This document shows positions 34,346 through 45,540 of a DNA stretch of 64,000 bases, in pieces. Source of the stretch: Magnolia sinica (taxonomy: Eukaryota > Streptophyta > Magnoliopsida > Magnoliales > Magnoliaceae); NCBI RefSeq assembly GCF_029962835.1, contig NC_080583.1:51563658-51627657 (forward strand). The letters are read 5' to 3'. The notes beneath the pieces are model-generated. The model saw nothing but the letters and a program-made list of their open reading frames with translations. It searched no databases and was not told the DNA's origin. The position numbers and the translations under genes were made by a program. The number at the start of each line of letters is the position of its first letter. Positions within the stretch are counted from its first letter, which is position 1.

Positions 34346-35340
34346 ATGTCAAATTTTGATAGCCTTTCACTCACTAGGCCTCCACCATTTGATGGCTCCA
34401 ATTATGCCCATTGGAAAGCCAGAATGCAGATTTTCTTAAAATCCATGGATGAGAGCATGTGGCAAGCCATAATGACCAATTGAACCCCTCCTACCACTGA
34501 AGTGATTGGTACCGATGGATATATAACTATAAAAGTAACACCTTATTTTACTTGGACCAGTCTTCAGAAAAGTGAAAGTAGTGCTAATGTAAAGGCTCTA
34601 AATGCTGTTACTTGCGCACTATCACCGGATGAATTCAAGAGAATTATATCCCGTGATACTGTAAAGCAAGCCTGGGATGTTTTGAAAATGACACACGAGG
34701 TAACAACAATTGTTAAGAAATCTAAAGTCCAAATCCTCACAACCAAATTTGAGGAAATACATATGGAAGAAAGTGAAGCTTTCATGGACTTCTATACAAG
34801 ATTGAATGACATTGTCAACTCTATGTGGGGTCTCGGTGATAGAATCCCAGAAAGTAAAGTCTATGCAAAGATACTATGATCACTGCCTGAACGGTTCAAC
34901 TAAAAGGTGACTGCGGTCCAGGAACTTCGTGATATAGATAATATGAGGGTAGAAGAATTAGTTGGTTCCTTACAGACCTATGAGTTAAACTTTAAAGCTC
35001 CTAAAGGTAAATCCATCACCCTTAAATCTTCTAAAAGTATTTTTCAAGAAAATAGTAATAATTTTGATTTAGAAAATTCTAAAGATGATATGGCCCTTTT
35101 AGCTAAAAAGTTTTATAAGATTTTCAAAAGTAAAAAGAGGGTTGATTTGCAAAAACCTAATGAAAAGAAAAAATCTAAATCTAAAACCTGAAAATATTTA
35201 AAAGATAGTTAATGTTAGAATTGTCATGAATATGGGCATCTAACAAACAAATTTCCTAAAAAGGACAAACCTAAAAGGAAAGAAATGTTGGCTACTTGGG
35301 ATGAATCTTCCTACTCTGAAGCCTCTTCTGAGTAAGAAGA
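34346..35340 (+). pseudogene. gag: Copia-A gag
   Basis: ATG at 34346 (MSNFDSLSLTRPPPFDGSNY). Copia-type gag blocks follow: HWKARMQIFLKSMDESMWQA, DEFKRIISRDTVKQAWDVLK, ILTTKFEEIHMEESEAFMDF and VEELVGSLQTYELNFKAPKG. The CCHC knuckle at 35213-35257 is broken twice: the second position is TAG for a Gln, and the last Cys is Phe (C-x-N-C-HEYGHLTNK-F). TGA at 34481-34483, a stop at 34877 and another at 34901 further interrupt it. Its neighbour is pol in the same reading direction. Confidence 0.88.
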
Positions 35341-36120
35341 TTCTGAAACCGAGTCGGGTAATGAAGTTAAAGCCCTTATGACTCTAGCCAAGTTCACTTT
35401 TTCAGATAATGATGATTCAACTAGTGAAGAAAATCTGAATAGTGATCATGAAAATGAAGAAAATCTTTAAGATGCTTATAATGCCCTATACAAGGAAAGT
35501 TACAAAATTGCTGTAAAACTAAAACTTTAGAAAGAAAAGTTTTCAAAACTTAAAGAAAATTTTGATAATCCAGTCATATAAAAATCTCACATTTCAGATT
35601 GCTTTGAAAAAACTAAGTGCGACTTAGATTTCAAAACCTCCCAAGTTGAAAATCTAAAATCTGAAAAATGAAAAGCTAAATCTAGAAGTCTCTTCACTTT
35701 TGAGTTTAAAAGACACTTGGAGGCATGCTCAAGGTGATCCTAAGTTAGAAAAACTCTTATCTGGATTTAGAAAATGTGGCGATCGATCTGGATTGGGCTA
35801 CGACAAAAGTATTCCTCCCAAACATAAGAATACTCGACCTAAATTTGTGAACGGGGAGTCTTCAAACTCAAAAGGGAAAAGTTTGAATCAAAATTATTCT
35901 AAAAATGCTAAGACTTTTCAAACCTTAAAACCTAAAAGTAACCATATCAACTATAAAAATCAGAATCGTAATCCTTTAGTAAAGAAAAATTATTAATTTA
36001 CTTAAGGAGCTCTTAAAATCTAACTCAATAGGTTAGTCTTATAACAACTATAAATATAAGAAAACCAACTTTACTCCTAAACCCAAAACTATAATGAAAT
36101 GAGTCCCTAAGGTTACATGT

Positions 36121-36500
36121 TTGGTTGCCCATACCGCTTTCAAAGCTTTGAGCCATTTAAAGTGGTACTTAGACAGTAGATGCTCCAGACACATGACAGG
36201 TGACAAAGGTCTATTCACCAATCTTAAAGACATGACTGATGGTTCAGTCACATTCGGTGATGGTAGTAATTACAGAATTATTGGCCAAGGTACGATTCAG
36301 CTTTTTAACCTCCTTCTATTTGAGAATGTTTTATATGTTGAAGGGTTAAAACAAAATTTACTAAGCATCTCTCAAATATGCGATCATAATCATAGGGTAA
36401 AATTTACTAACCAACGGTGTGAAATTCTAAATAAAAATGGTTCTGTAATATTAATTGGTCGCAGAACTTCTGAAAGCTACTATATTGTTTGTGATTCAAG
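36121..36500 (+). pseudogene. pol: Copia-A protease
   Basis: KWYLDSRCSRHMTGDKGLFT, where the copia protease motif Asp-Ser-Gly has become Asp-Ser-Arg (Gly codon 36178-36180 is AGA), so the active site is lost. The same position in Copia-B is intact (about 46951-46970). The flanking FGDGSN and LLSISQICD blocks are conserved. The 171-codon open frame to 36636 continues into the GAG-pre-integrase segment. Confidence 0.9.
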
Positions 36501-36534
36501 CTCATCTAATCTATCGTGTTACATGGTCCATACC

Positions 36535-37480
36535 AATGAGACCGAATTATGGCATAAACGCCTCGGACATGTACACTACTGCAACTTATATAGATTGAGC
36601 AAAAGAGAGTTGGTAAGAGGTCTACCTAAATTATAGAAAGTAGACAAAATATGTGGCGAATGTCAGATTGGCAAACAAACTAGGAATACTCACAAAAAGG
36701 TGAACTCCAATGCCACATCTAAACCACTCGAACTTCTCCACATGGATCTCATTGGACCAAGTAGAACGGAGAGTCGAGGTGGCAAGAAGTACATTCTAGT
36801 AATTGTTGATGACTTTACCAGATACACTTGGGTAGTCTTCTTAAGGGACAAATAAGAAACTCTCGATGAAGTAAAAAGGGTACTTAAATGTATCCAAACA
36901 AAAGAAGAATCACAAGTTCCTAAGATTCGTAGTGATCATGGTTCAAAAATTGAAAATAGCAGTTTTGAGAAATTTTGCAGTGATCAGGGAATATCACATA
37001 AATTCTCTGTGGCCAAAACACCACAACAAAATGGTATAGTAGAAAGGAAAAATAGAGTGCTTCAAGAAATGACAAATGTAATGCTAAATACTATGAAGCT
37101 CTCAAAAAATCTTTGGGCCGAAGCCGTAAATACTGCTTATTATATAATTAACCACGTTTTACACTAGAAAAACAAATGGTAAAACGACTTATGAAATGTG
37201 GTTTGATAAGAAGCCTACTGTCAAATACTTTCGAGTTTTTAGTAGCAAATGCTATATTTTACGTGACTAAGAAAATCTGGGTAAGTTTGACACCAAAAGT
37301 AATGAAGGGATATTTTTAGGGTATGCTCTGAGTAGTCGAGCGTATCGGGTTCTTAATAAGAGGACCGGTGTAATCCAAGAGTCTATTAATGTGGTTATTG
37401 ATGATCACTTGAATACACCTGTCTCAAGTTCAGAAAATGATGAAGTTCTTCTAATTGATAAATTAGATTCTTCACCAAGT
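36535..37480 (+). pseudogene. pol: Copia-A integrase
   Basis: GAG-pre-integrase ELWHKRLGHVHYCNLYRLSK and CGECQIGKQT give the HHCC zinc site. The core has HMDLIGPSRTESRGGKKY, VIVDDFTRYTWVVFL, IRSDHGSKIEN and TPQQNGIVERKNR, so all three catalytic acids are present. Stops lie at 36634, 36853 and near 37166, and a frameshift lies after IINHVLH. Integrase before RT marks the Ty1/copia order. Confidence 0.9.
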
Positions 37481-37617
37481 CAAAAATAACATTGAACTGA
37501 GGACAGTTAAAGACAACCAACTAATCAAATCCTTGGAAACCCTCTCACTGGTGTGCGAACTCATAAATAACTTAAACATATGTGTAACTACGTGTGCTTT
37601 GCATCTCAGATAGAACC

Positions 37618-38340
37618 GGCTAATGTAAAGGAAACTCTTATTGATGAAAATTGGATTGTTGCAATGCAAGAAGAGCTTAATCAATTTTTCATAAATGATA
37701 TTTAGTACTTAGTTCCAAGACCAAAAGATAAACACATTTTCAAAACAAAATGGATTTTTTAAAATAAGTCTGATGGACTTGGTAATATTATTAGAAATAA
37801 GGCTAGGTTGGTTATACAAGGGTACACTCAAATTGAAGGCATCGATTATGATAAGACCTTTGCCCTAGTAGCTCGTCTTGAATCAATCAGACTATTTGTA
37901 TCCATCGCATACTTTAGAAAGTTCAAAATATACCAAATGGATGTAAAGAGTGCATTCTTAAATGGCGATTTATATGAAGAAGTGTATGTTGAACAACCAA
38001 TGGGTTTTGAAGACCCTAAAAAATGCTGATCATGTTTATCACATAAAAAAGGCACTTTATAGTTTGAAACTAGCTCCTAGGGCATGGTACGAAAAGTTGA
38101 CAAAGTTTCTACTAAGTCATAACTTTATAATGAGAAGTGTTGATAAGACAATGTTTGTAAAGAAACATAATGATCACATACCAATAGTGCAAATCCATGT
38201 TGATGATATTATTTAACATGACTATTAAGTTTGCAGATCTTATGTAATCTAAATTTGAAATGAGCATGGTTGGAGAATTGAATTATTTCCTAGGGTTGCA
38301 AGTCAAATAGCTACCTGATGGTTTCTTTATTTTTCAAACC
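37618..38340 (+). pseudogene. pol: Copia-A reverse transcriptase
   Basis: NWIVAMQEELNQF opens the domain. It continues with [60 protein letters not shown] and HVDDII (usual YVDDII; Tyr to His at about 38200). Frameshift near 38029 and a stop at 38214, after HVDDII. ELNYFLGLQVK lies at 38276-38308. Confidence 0.9.
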
Positions 38341-38379
38341 AAATATGCTTTGAACTTTGTTAAAAAGTTTGAATTTGAG

Positions 38380-39126
38380 AGTGAGAAAATTTTTGATACT
38401 CCAATGAGTACTACTTTAAAACTCTTAAAAGACTCTACAGGTAAGAGTGTGGATCCTAAGTTGTATCGCAGTATGATAGGTAGTTTGTTTTATTTAACTG
38501 CGAGTCGACCTGATATTGCATTTAGCGTTGGAATTTATATTAGATATCAATCTAATCCTAAAGAGTCACATTTAATTATTGTTAAGCGGATTATGCGATA
38601 TGTCGCTAGTTCAGCTAATCTTGGTCTCTGGTATCCACATGATACTAGTGTGCGATTAGCTAGTTACACGGATGCTGATTGGGCTGGTAACATTGACGAT
38701 CAAAAATCAACCAGTGGTGGTTGTTTCTATGTAGGGAACTATTTAGTTTCTTGGCTAAGTAAGAAACAAAGTTCCATATTGCTCTCAACTGCTAAGGCTG
38801 AATACATTATGGCAGGTAATGCATGTATTCAGATTGTATGGATGAAAAAAATGCTAAGCGATTACGGAATTGCGTAAGATACTATGGTTTTGTATTATGA
38901 TAATTCAAGCGGAATTAATATCTCCAAAAATCTAATCCAGCATTCACAAACCAAGCATATTGGCATTAGATATCATTACATTCATGAACTAGTAGAAGAA
39001 AAGACAATTTCTTTGGAATATATTCCTACCGAGACTCAACTTGCTGACATATTCACAAAATCACTTGACAAAAGCAGGTTTGCTAAATTGAAATTTGATC
39101 TTGGCATGTGCAATATGAATTGTTGA
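38380..39126 (+). pseudogene. pol: Copia-A RNase H
   Basis: SMIGSLFYLTASRPDIAFSV, MRYVASSANLGLWYPHD, YTDADWAGNIDDQKSTSGGC, LSTAKAEYIMAG, then QTKHIGIRYHYIHELV and IFTKSLDKSRFAKL. Open for 175 codons from 38350, one stop at 38875 (ATATAAG-like break after GIA), then 80 more codons to the natural end at 39126. Confidence 0.92.
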
Positions 39127-39215
39127 TTCATGTATTTTTGTATCATAATGTATATATATGTTATTTTAAAATTTTAAAATTTAAATTTTATGAAAAATTG
39201 CACATTTTGGGTTGT

Positions 39216-39295
39216 GCACGACCAGTCGAGGGTACATACTTGACCAGTTATGGCACGACCGGTTGAGCATGTACTCGACCTATCATGAAACATAG
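39216..39295. promoter_or_regulatory. Near-palindrome cluster between pol and the accessory ORF of Copia-A
   Basis: CACGACCAGTCGAG, CTTGACCAG, CACGACCGGTTGAG and ACTCGACC within 80 bases, the same motif family as the LTR cluster. The equivalent cluster in Copia-B is at 43838-43910. It may be an internal promoter element for the accessory ORF; untested inference. Confidence 0.55.
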
Positions 39296-39593
39296 ATTTA
39301 CCCTTTTATTTAGGGAAAAATTACTTTTTCTTCATTTGGGTTGTCTTCTCCAATGAGCCCTACATCGGCTAGTCGAACCCATCTTCGATTCCTCCGTGTT
39401 TGTGCATTGTTTTTTTTTTTTGTTTTTGATTTTCTTGTACATTCAAGTCCTTTGCACTTCCTTTTCATCATTTATGTGATTTATTTCATGTTATGTGTTG
39501 GTTTTTAGGGTTTTTTTACTCAAAAATCTGATCTACTAGAAACCCACTTTACCTCTTTTACAATCTCTTTATTTCTTGCTATCTTTATTGCAA

Positions 39594-40796
39594 ATAGAAG
39601 GTAGAACCAAGAAGAAAGGATCTCGTGGTCCCTCTTCATCTCATTTGACTCCTATCATAGTGCGCCACCTTCGGTCGCCTGAAGTTGATCCTCATTATGT
39701 GCGAGATATTCGGTTGTACAATGTTATAGTAGAACGGCCTGTTAATGTTGATCATTTGGCTCCGTTTGATATCCTTCCTCTCCTTCAGTCTGGAGGATGG
39801 GATATCATACTACATTGGGGTGGGCTGGCATACCGCTCCATTGCGCAGGCTATGTTTGCTTGCATTACTATTTTTATTCTGAAAATCTGACATTTACTAT
39901 TGCAACTAGAGAAGGACCAATCGATGTGGACTGTCATCTTATTTTTGGTTTAATGGACATTCCAGTTAATGACGAAGGTATTCCCTTAGTTCTCTAGTGG
40001 AAAACTATCTGAAACTGAGAAGCGAATGCTTACTAGAGATTTATGTAATATAGATGTGAAATGGAGTACTGGTAATGTGCTTGCCTCCAAGTTTCTGTTA
40101 CCTAGATATAGAATTCTTCACAGGATTTTCATTTCAAATGTTTATCCTCGATCTGGTAACAAAATCGAACTTACTACATTCATGGTTCGTATACTACATT
40201 CTATCATTTCTGGAGTTTCTATATGTCTTCCTTCCTTAATTTGTCATAGCATCATTCAGTTCCATCTCCATCCAGGACACAGTGACATACCCTTTGCTTA
40301 TCTTATGACTGTGTTAGTCACCCATAGTTTAGTGACTATGCCTGTTGGAGAAGCTCCCATTCACCACTTAACCTACAACAACTCCAATATTAATAAGATG
40401 AATTTGAAGTTGGTCCCAAGCCAAGTTGATGTGGGTGCTGGTGGAGTTGATGTTGCAAATGAAGAGGAGGGTGATTTGCCTCCAGAAGATGTCAATATGG
40501 ATGACCTTTTTGATGAAATCGAATCCGATTCTCCCGCTGATCGTGATTATCATCCATCTGACTTTGATGCGCGTTTGCGCTCACTTGAGGAGAAGGTTGA
40601 AAGTATGAATGTGTCCCAGGAAATGCAATTTAAATATATGCGTAAGTATCTGAAGCTCATTAACAAGGGATTTCATCAAATTGATCTTACCATACCTACT
40701 CCTTCATCGGGTTCAGATTATTATTTGAATATGTGGTTTGTAATAACTTTTAAGATACTTGACTTTCTCTTGTTTTATGGGCTTGGACATGCTTAA
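39594..40796 (+). pseudogene. Copia-A accessory ORF downstream of pol
   Basis: An ORF of about 375 codons between RNase H and the PPTs. The homologous start in Copia-B is ATG (MEGRYKK); here it is ATA at 39594, although an upstream in-frame ATG exists at 39576. Blocks: GRTKKKGSRGPSSSHLTPII, RDIRLYNVIVERPVNVDHL, GGWDIILHWGGLAYRSIAQA, then a frameshift near 39860, LTFTIATREGPIDVDCHLIF then GLMDIP, a second shift near 40000, and a long open part 40026-40796. That part has YRILHRIFISNVYPRSGNK, an acidic stretch (DLPPEDVNMDDLFDEIESDS) and a coiled-coil-like LRSLEEKVES. Sireviruses often carry an 'envelope-like' extra ORF here. I see no signal peptide or credible membrane anchor, and the sequence resembles plant-transposon-protein-domain ORFs instead. 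Function unknown. Confidence 0.72.
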
Positions 40797-40933
40797 ACAT
40801 TCTTTCTCATGGATTTAGTTAACTTAGTAATCTTAATCATATATTTACTTCTTTATCATTACTCTTCTCTTTCCTTTCTTATTTATCTACTTCCATTATC
40901 ATTTATTTGTTCTTTTCTTTGTCATGCTGTGAC

Positions 40934-41206
40934 AAAAAGGGGGAGAATTTTCTCATAATTGTGAAATGTGGAATTGTGGATAGGTAGCCATTTTTTTGTG
41001 ATAGTAAGGGGGAGTATTGATTGATGATGATGCGTACGTATTGGTTTAATCTGGTTGTTGTAACCGGTGCATGATTCTCTAATCAGGTTGTAACCGGTAC
41101 ATAATTCTTTGTTCTACATATATGGTGCATAATTCTTTATTGTACGGGTTATGCTTATCTTATTTTAATGAAGTGTATTTTATCACAAATTTGACAAAGG
41201 GGGAGA
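40934..41206 (+). promoter_or_regulatory. Multiple polypurine tracts of Copia-A
   Basis: Three purine tracts: AAAAAGGGGGAGAA (40934-40947), TAAGGGGGAGTA (about 41006-41017) and CAAAGGGGGAGAT (41195-41207), the last abutting the 3' LTR. Repeated PPTs upstream of the 3' LTR are a described Sirevirus feature. Confidence 0.8.
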
Positions 41207-41207
41207 T

Positions 41208-42873
41208 TGTAAGTGCTATGTTCTCTAGCTCATATGATTGTCAAATTTAGTAGTGCCAAAACCTCTTGGAATTTGTATCTTGTTTAGTTCGTCTTCAAGT
41301 TCAAGATGATCCATTACAAGGTGTTCCATTTCAAGATTCAAGCATCACAAGTATAAGAGTTCAAGTGCAATATCAACTAATAGTTTAAGCTTTCAAAGCT
41401 TCATCTAAGTCAAGACAATATACTTTACTTTGGTACTTAAGCTCAAGGTGAAATACAACTCAAGTACTTTAAGTTCAAGCTACAAATTCAAGCTTCAAAG
41501 TGTCACAAGTTTAAGCTTTAAAGGTACTTCACGTTCAAGGTTGAAAGTACGTCAAGTTATCAAGCTTCGTGTACTTCAAGATCAACAATCAACTAAACCA
41601 AAAGATGTTTTAATGTTCAAACATCGCTTATAATGTATGAATGATCCTAGATTGACCATAGGTTAGGTCATTTTGAATGCATACTTTAATTGGATCACTT
41701 TATAAGTGTATAGACTGTTTCTCGACTAGTTTTAGACTATGTTCGGGTAGTCCTAGTACTAGCTTGACCAGTCAAAGAAATTCCTTGACCAGTCCTAAGT
41801 TTGTTACTAATTTTAGGGATTTTCTATTTTTTCCTCGACCAGTCCTGGAGACTGCTTGACTAGTTGAGTGAACAGTGCTCGACTCAAAGTCCAACAACTA
41901 AATTGGGTCCCACATGACCAGTCATGAGCAGGACTCGACCGGTCGTGGAGGCTACTCGACTGATCGAGCAGGCCGTTCGACCAGTCGTGGAACGGCCTGA
42001 TCTTATCGCACTCAAATTTTCAAAAGTTTGTTGGTCCTTCGACCAGTCGAGCTGACCTCTGGGCCAGTCAAATGTGCAATTTCTGTACTTATAAATAGAG
42101 CATGATTTTCAGAGTTTGATATCTAATTTAAGCAAAATCAAGACACCACTCTGAGAGATAAGTTAGTGATATTCTTAAGCTATTTAGTGCTCATTTAATA
42201 TTCTCTTTATTTAGCTTTGTTTGCATTTGATTTTGTATTCTACATTCCAATCTTATCTGAAGAAGGGATTGAAGTTTTCCCATTTCTTGAAATCAAAATC
42301 AAATCAAGTTAGCCCAAAGTGATTTAATCTAAAAATCATTTAGAACTTAGAACCTTTTCATAAGTGAGTGTGGGTATTGAACATCTACGCTGAACTTCTA
42401 CTCTGAATTGGTTCTACCGGGCTACATCAAAGGAGAATATCCAGATAAGTATTTTACTGTTTTGTAAATCAATTATTCTTTTGGTTTCTTTGAGATTGTG
42501 CCAGAAAAATATCTTTCTTTTGGTTTGTTTGAGGTGATCCATGAAACTCAGAGTGTGGGGTTTTTGAATTGTGTAAGTCCACTTGAAAGACGCAATTGTG
42601 AAGGTTTTAGGTGAACCTTGAAAAACCTATTTCATAGTGAATGCCAATATCCACTATGTGAGGATATTGGGAGTGGAGTAGTTGTGTGGCTATTTTTATA
42701 AACACCTGTATCAACCTCTCAATACTTGTACTTTTGAGGTTGTTATTCATTTTTACTTTGTGGGATTGTTTAAGTGCTATCTTTATTTATATTTGTTAAA
42801 TTCCGTATTTAATTTTTTAATTTGGCATAGTCCTATTCACCCCCCCTATAGGACTCTTAGCTCGACCTTTTCA
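41208..42873 (+). repeat. Copia-A 3' LTR (288-bp internal deletion)
   Basis: 1666 bp, TGTAAGTGC to CTTTTCA. Compared with the 5' LTR it lacks the segment 33811-34098, joined at an AACA shared by both edges (42701-42704). Some near-palindromes are also lost. TATAAATA at 42090-42097. Confidence 0.92.
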
Positions 42874-42878
42874 GTAAG
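42874..42878. repeat. Target-site duplication of Copia-A, right copy (GTAAG)
   Basis: See 32290-32294. Confidence 0.93.
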
Positions 42879-43558
42879 CAAAATGTATATCGCTATGGCC
42901 CAGATGGAGACGAAATTGAATTATCATATAGAAAATTAGAGATGGAAGACACACTTGAGTACTAGAAACAACAGAGTGAAGAATGCGCACCATGAAAGAA
43001 GTTAATTCAGTCTTGTTACCAGATCTTGGGTAAACAGTCGAATAAAGATACGATGAAGAACTCTATATCCGGGTAACATATGATTGGATCGGAGTGCAAT
43101 CCTGGAATTCCAATCTGAGTTTTTATTGTATAAATCTCTGGTTAACAGTATCTCTTAGTCAATGTGGATATCAGAATCCCTTCATCATTAACAGGTATAT
43201 CTATCAAACTAGAGATCAAGTGACGATCTACTGGAAATGTACGTTCTCTAAACATAATAATGAAGGTTAAATCTTCAATAGACACATCACTAATGCATGC
43301 CTACATGGCCTGTAAAATGGACCGATATGTGGGTCCTCCCCAATTCAATATGTTAGCCCATCCTACAGCCACAAGGAGGGGAATGATATTGAAAGGAACC
43401 AGATGGTTGGAATTAACGGTTCATTCAATAATGACATTGCAGAGATGAATATCCCACATATATTCCAAATCCCCTTCAGGTGGTCAAAGAGTATGCACCA
43501 AAATCGGTGTGAAACGAGAAGGACCACAAGTGGTTCTCTTCTTATATCTACCTTCCAT
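42879..43558 (-). pseudogene. Copia-B accessory ORF, N-terminal part
   Basis: Minus-strand start at 43558 (MEGRYKKRTTCGPSRFTPIL). It keeps the order seen in Copia-A: HLCNVII, then HLVPFNIIPLL, then WANILNWGGPTYRSI, with stops in between. It was cut by the Copia-A insertion at 42878. With 31870-32294 it makes one ORF. Its ATG supports placing the ancestral start at 39594 in Copia-A. Confidence 0.72.
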
Positions 43559-43837
43559 TGCAAGAAGCACAAATAGAACGCAAGAAGGGTTTATGGATTT
43601 TACCGAAATCAGATTTTATGTAAGAAATGCAAAGAAATCACTAGAAATCTTGAAATAAACCTAAGAATCAAGCAAATAGAAATGCAAAGAACCAAATCAA
43701 AAAGGAAAATGGAAAAAATGCACTAACCAAGTTGCAATCGAAGGTGGGTTCGACCGGTCGTGAAAGGGGTTGTTGGAGAAGATAAAGAAAGTGAAGAAAA
43801 AGTGATTTTACTCATCTTAAAAGCATCATACACGCGC

Positions 43838-43910
43838 TATTCGACTAGTCATGTACATACTTGACCGGTTGTACCACGACTAGTCGAGTGTGTACTCGAC
43901 TGGTCATGTA
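43838..43910. promoter_or_regulatory. Near-palindrome cluster between pol and accessory ORF of Copia-B
   Basis: TTCGACTAGTCATG, CTTGACCGGTTG, CACGACTAGTCGAG and CTCGACTGGTCATG in about 75 bases, mirroring 39216-39295 in Copia-A. An isolated TTCGACCGGTCGTG lies at about 43749-43762. Confidence 0.55.
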
Positions 43911-44034
43911 TACCTGTAAACGTGCAATTTATTAATTTTTAAAATCCAATAAATTTGTAAAAATAATAATGTACAATATAATACAACAAGACACAATAAT
44001 CTTAAATCACATCACACATACCAATATCCAATTT

Positions 44035-44770
44035 CAATTTAGTGAACCTGTTTCTGTCAAGTGGCTTTGTGAAAATATCCGTAAGTTGATTTTCAGTTTG
44101 AACATAATCTAATGAAATAATTTTATCTTCCACTAGTTCATAAATGTAATGATATCTAATATCAATATCCTTACTTCATGAATGCTGGCTGAGATTTTTA
44201 GAGATGTTGATAGCGCTAGAGTTATCGCAATTAAGAACTATAGTATCTTGCATAAATCCATAGTCATTTAGCATCCTTTTCATCCACACAAGCTGAGTGC
44301 ATGCATTTCTGGCAATAATATATTCAGCCTCAGCTATGGATAGTGAATGGAACTTTGTGTCATGCTATGCCATGAAACTGAACAATTCCCGACATAAAAA
44401 CGTCCTCTGCTGGTAGACTTTCGATCATCTATATTCCTAGCCTAGTCAGCATCTGTATAACTAGCTAATTGAACATTAGTATCATATGGATACCAAAGGC
44501 CAAGATTGGCCGAACTTGCAACATATCTCATAATTTTCTTAACAAAAATCAGGTGGGATTCTTTAAGATCTGATTGATATCTAGCACAGATACCTACGCT
44601 AAATGCTATATCAAGTCGGCTCGCAGTTAAATATAATAAGCTACTAATTATACTGCGATACAACCTAGGATCTACACTTTTACCTGTTGCGTCCTTAGAG
44701 AGCATAAGAGTCGTACTCATAGGAGTATCAAAGTTTTTGCCGCTCTCAAAACCAAATTTGTTCACCAAGT
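44035..44770 (-). pseudogene. pol: Copia-B RNase H
   Basis: Minus-strand: MVNKFGFESGKNFDTPMSTT, SIISSLLYLTASRLDIAFSV, MRYVASSANLGLWYPYD and SYTDAD (44768-44442). After frameshifts it continues to the tail near 44035, where DIFTKPLDRNRFT-like sequence is still legible. Matches Copia-A 38350-39126 closely. Confidence 0.88.
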
Positions 44771-44799
44771 TTAAAGCATACTTGGTTTGAGAGATAAAA

Positions 44800-45540
44800 A
44801 TCTTGTCTTCAAGTTATTTCGCTTGTAGACCTAAAAAGTAGTTTAGTTCTCTAACCATGCTCATTTCAAACTTGGACTTCATCAACTCTGCAAACTCAGT
44901 AGATAGGTTAGAACAAGTAGAACCGTAAATAATATCATCAACATATATTTGTACTATGAGTATGTGATCACTGTGTTTCTTTACAAACAGTGTCTTATCA
45001 ACCCTCCATATTACAAAGTTATGACGTAGTAAAAACTTAGTTGACTTCTCATACCATGCCATGGGATCTTGTTTTAAACCACAGAGTGCCTTTTTCAGGC
45101 GATAAACATGATCAGTGTGTTTAGGGTCTTCAAAACCCTTAGGTTGTTCTACATATACTTCCTCATGTACATCACCATTTAAGAAAGCACTCTTGACATC
45201 AATTTGATAGATTTTGAACTTTTTGAAACAAGTAATGGATATGAATAATCAAATAGATTCAAGACGAGCTACTGGGGCAAAGGTTTCATCATAATTGATG
45301 CCTTCTATCTGAGTGTACCCTTGTACAACTAGTCTTGCCTTCTTTCTTATAATATTTCCTAATTCATTAGATTTATTTTTAAAGATCCACTTAGTTCCAA
45401 TTATATGTTTATCATTAGGTCTAGGAACTAGATATCATACTCATTCCTTACAAATTGATTCAGTTCATCTTGTACGGCTACTATCCAGTTTTCATCAGTG
45501 AGCGCTTCTTTTACATTGGCTGGCTTAATCTAGGAAGTGT
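44800..45540 (-). pseudogene. pol: Copia-B reverse transcriptase
   Basis: Minus-strand RT. The catalytic VQIYVDDIIYGST (about 44960-44920) is intact, unlike Copia-A. AWYEKSTKFLLRHNFVIWRV, a [14 protein letters not shown] block near 45190, and [10 protein letters not shown] and [14 protein letters not shown] blocks near 45400-45290 are legible with interruptions. Confidence 0.88.

Larger units (their letters stand above)
32295..42873 (+). mobile_element. Copia-A: Sirevirus-like Ty1/copia element nested in Copia-B
   Basis: 10.6-kb element on the plus strand: 5' LTR, PBS TGGTATCAGAGC, gag, protease, integrase, RT, RNase H, accessory ORF, PPTs, 3' LTR, with perfect GTAAG duplications. It sits in the accessory ORF of Copia-B in the opposite direction. 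The two LTRs differ by roughly 6% by eye in the first 400 bases, less than the Gypsy1 pair, consistent with being the younger insertion. Defective: stops in gag and pol, and protease active site changed. Confidence 0.94.
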
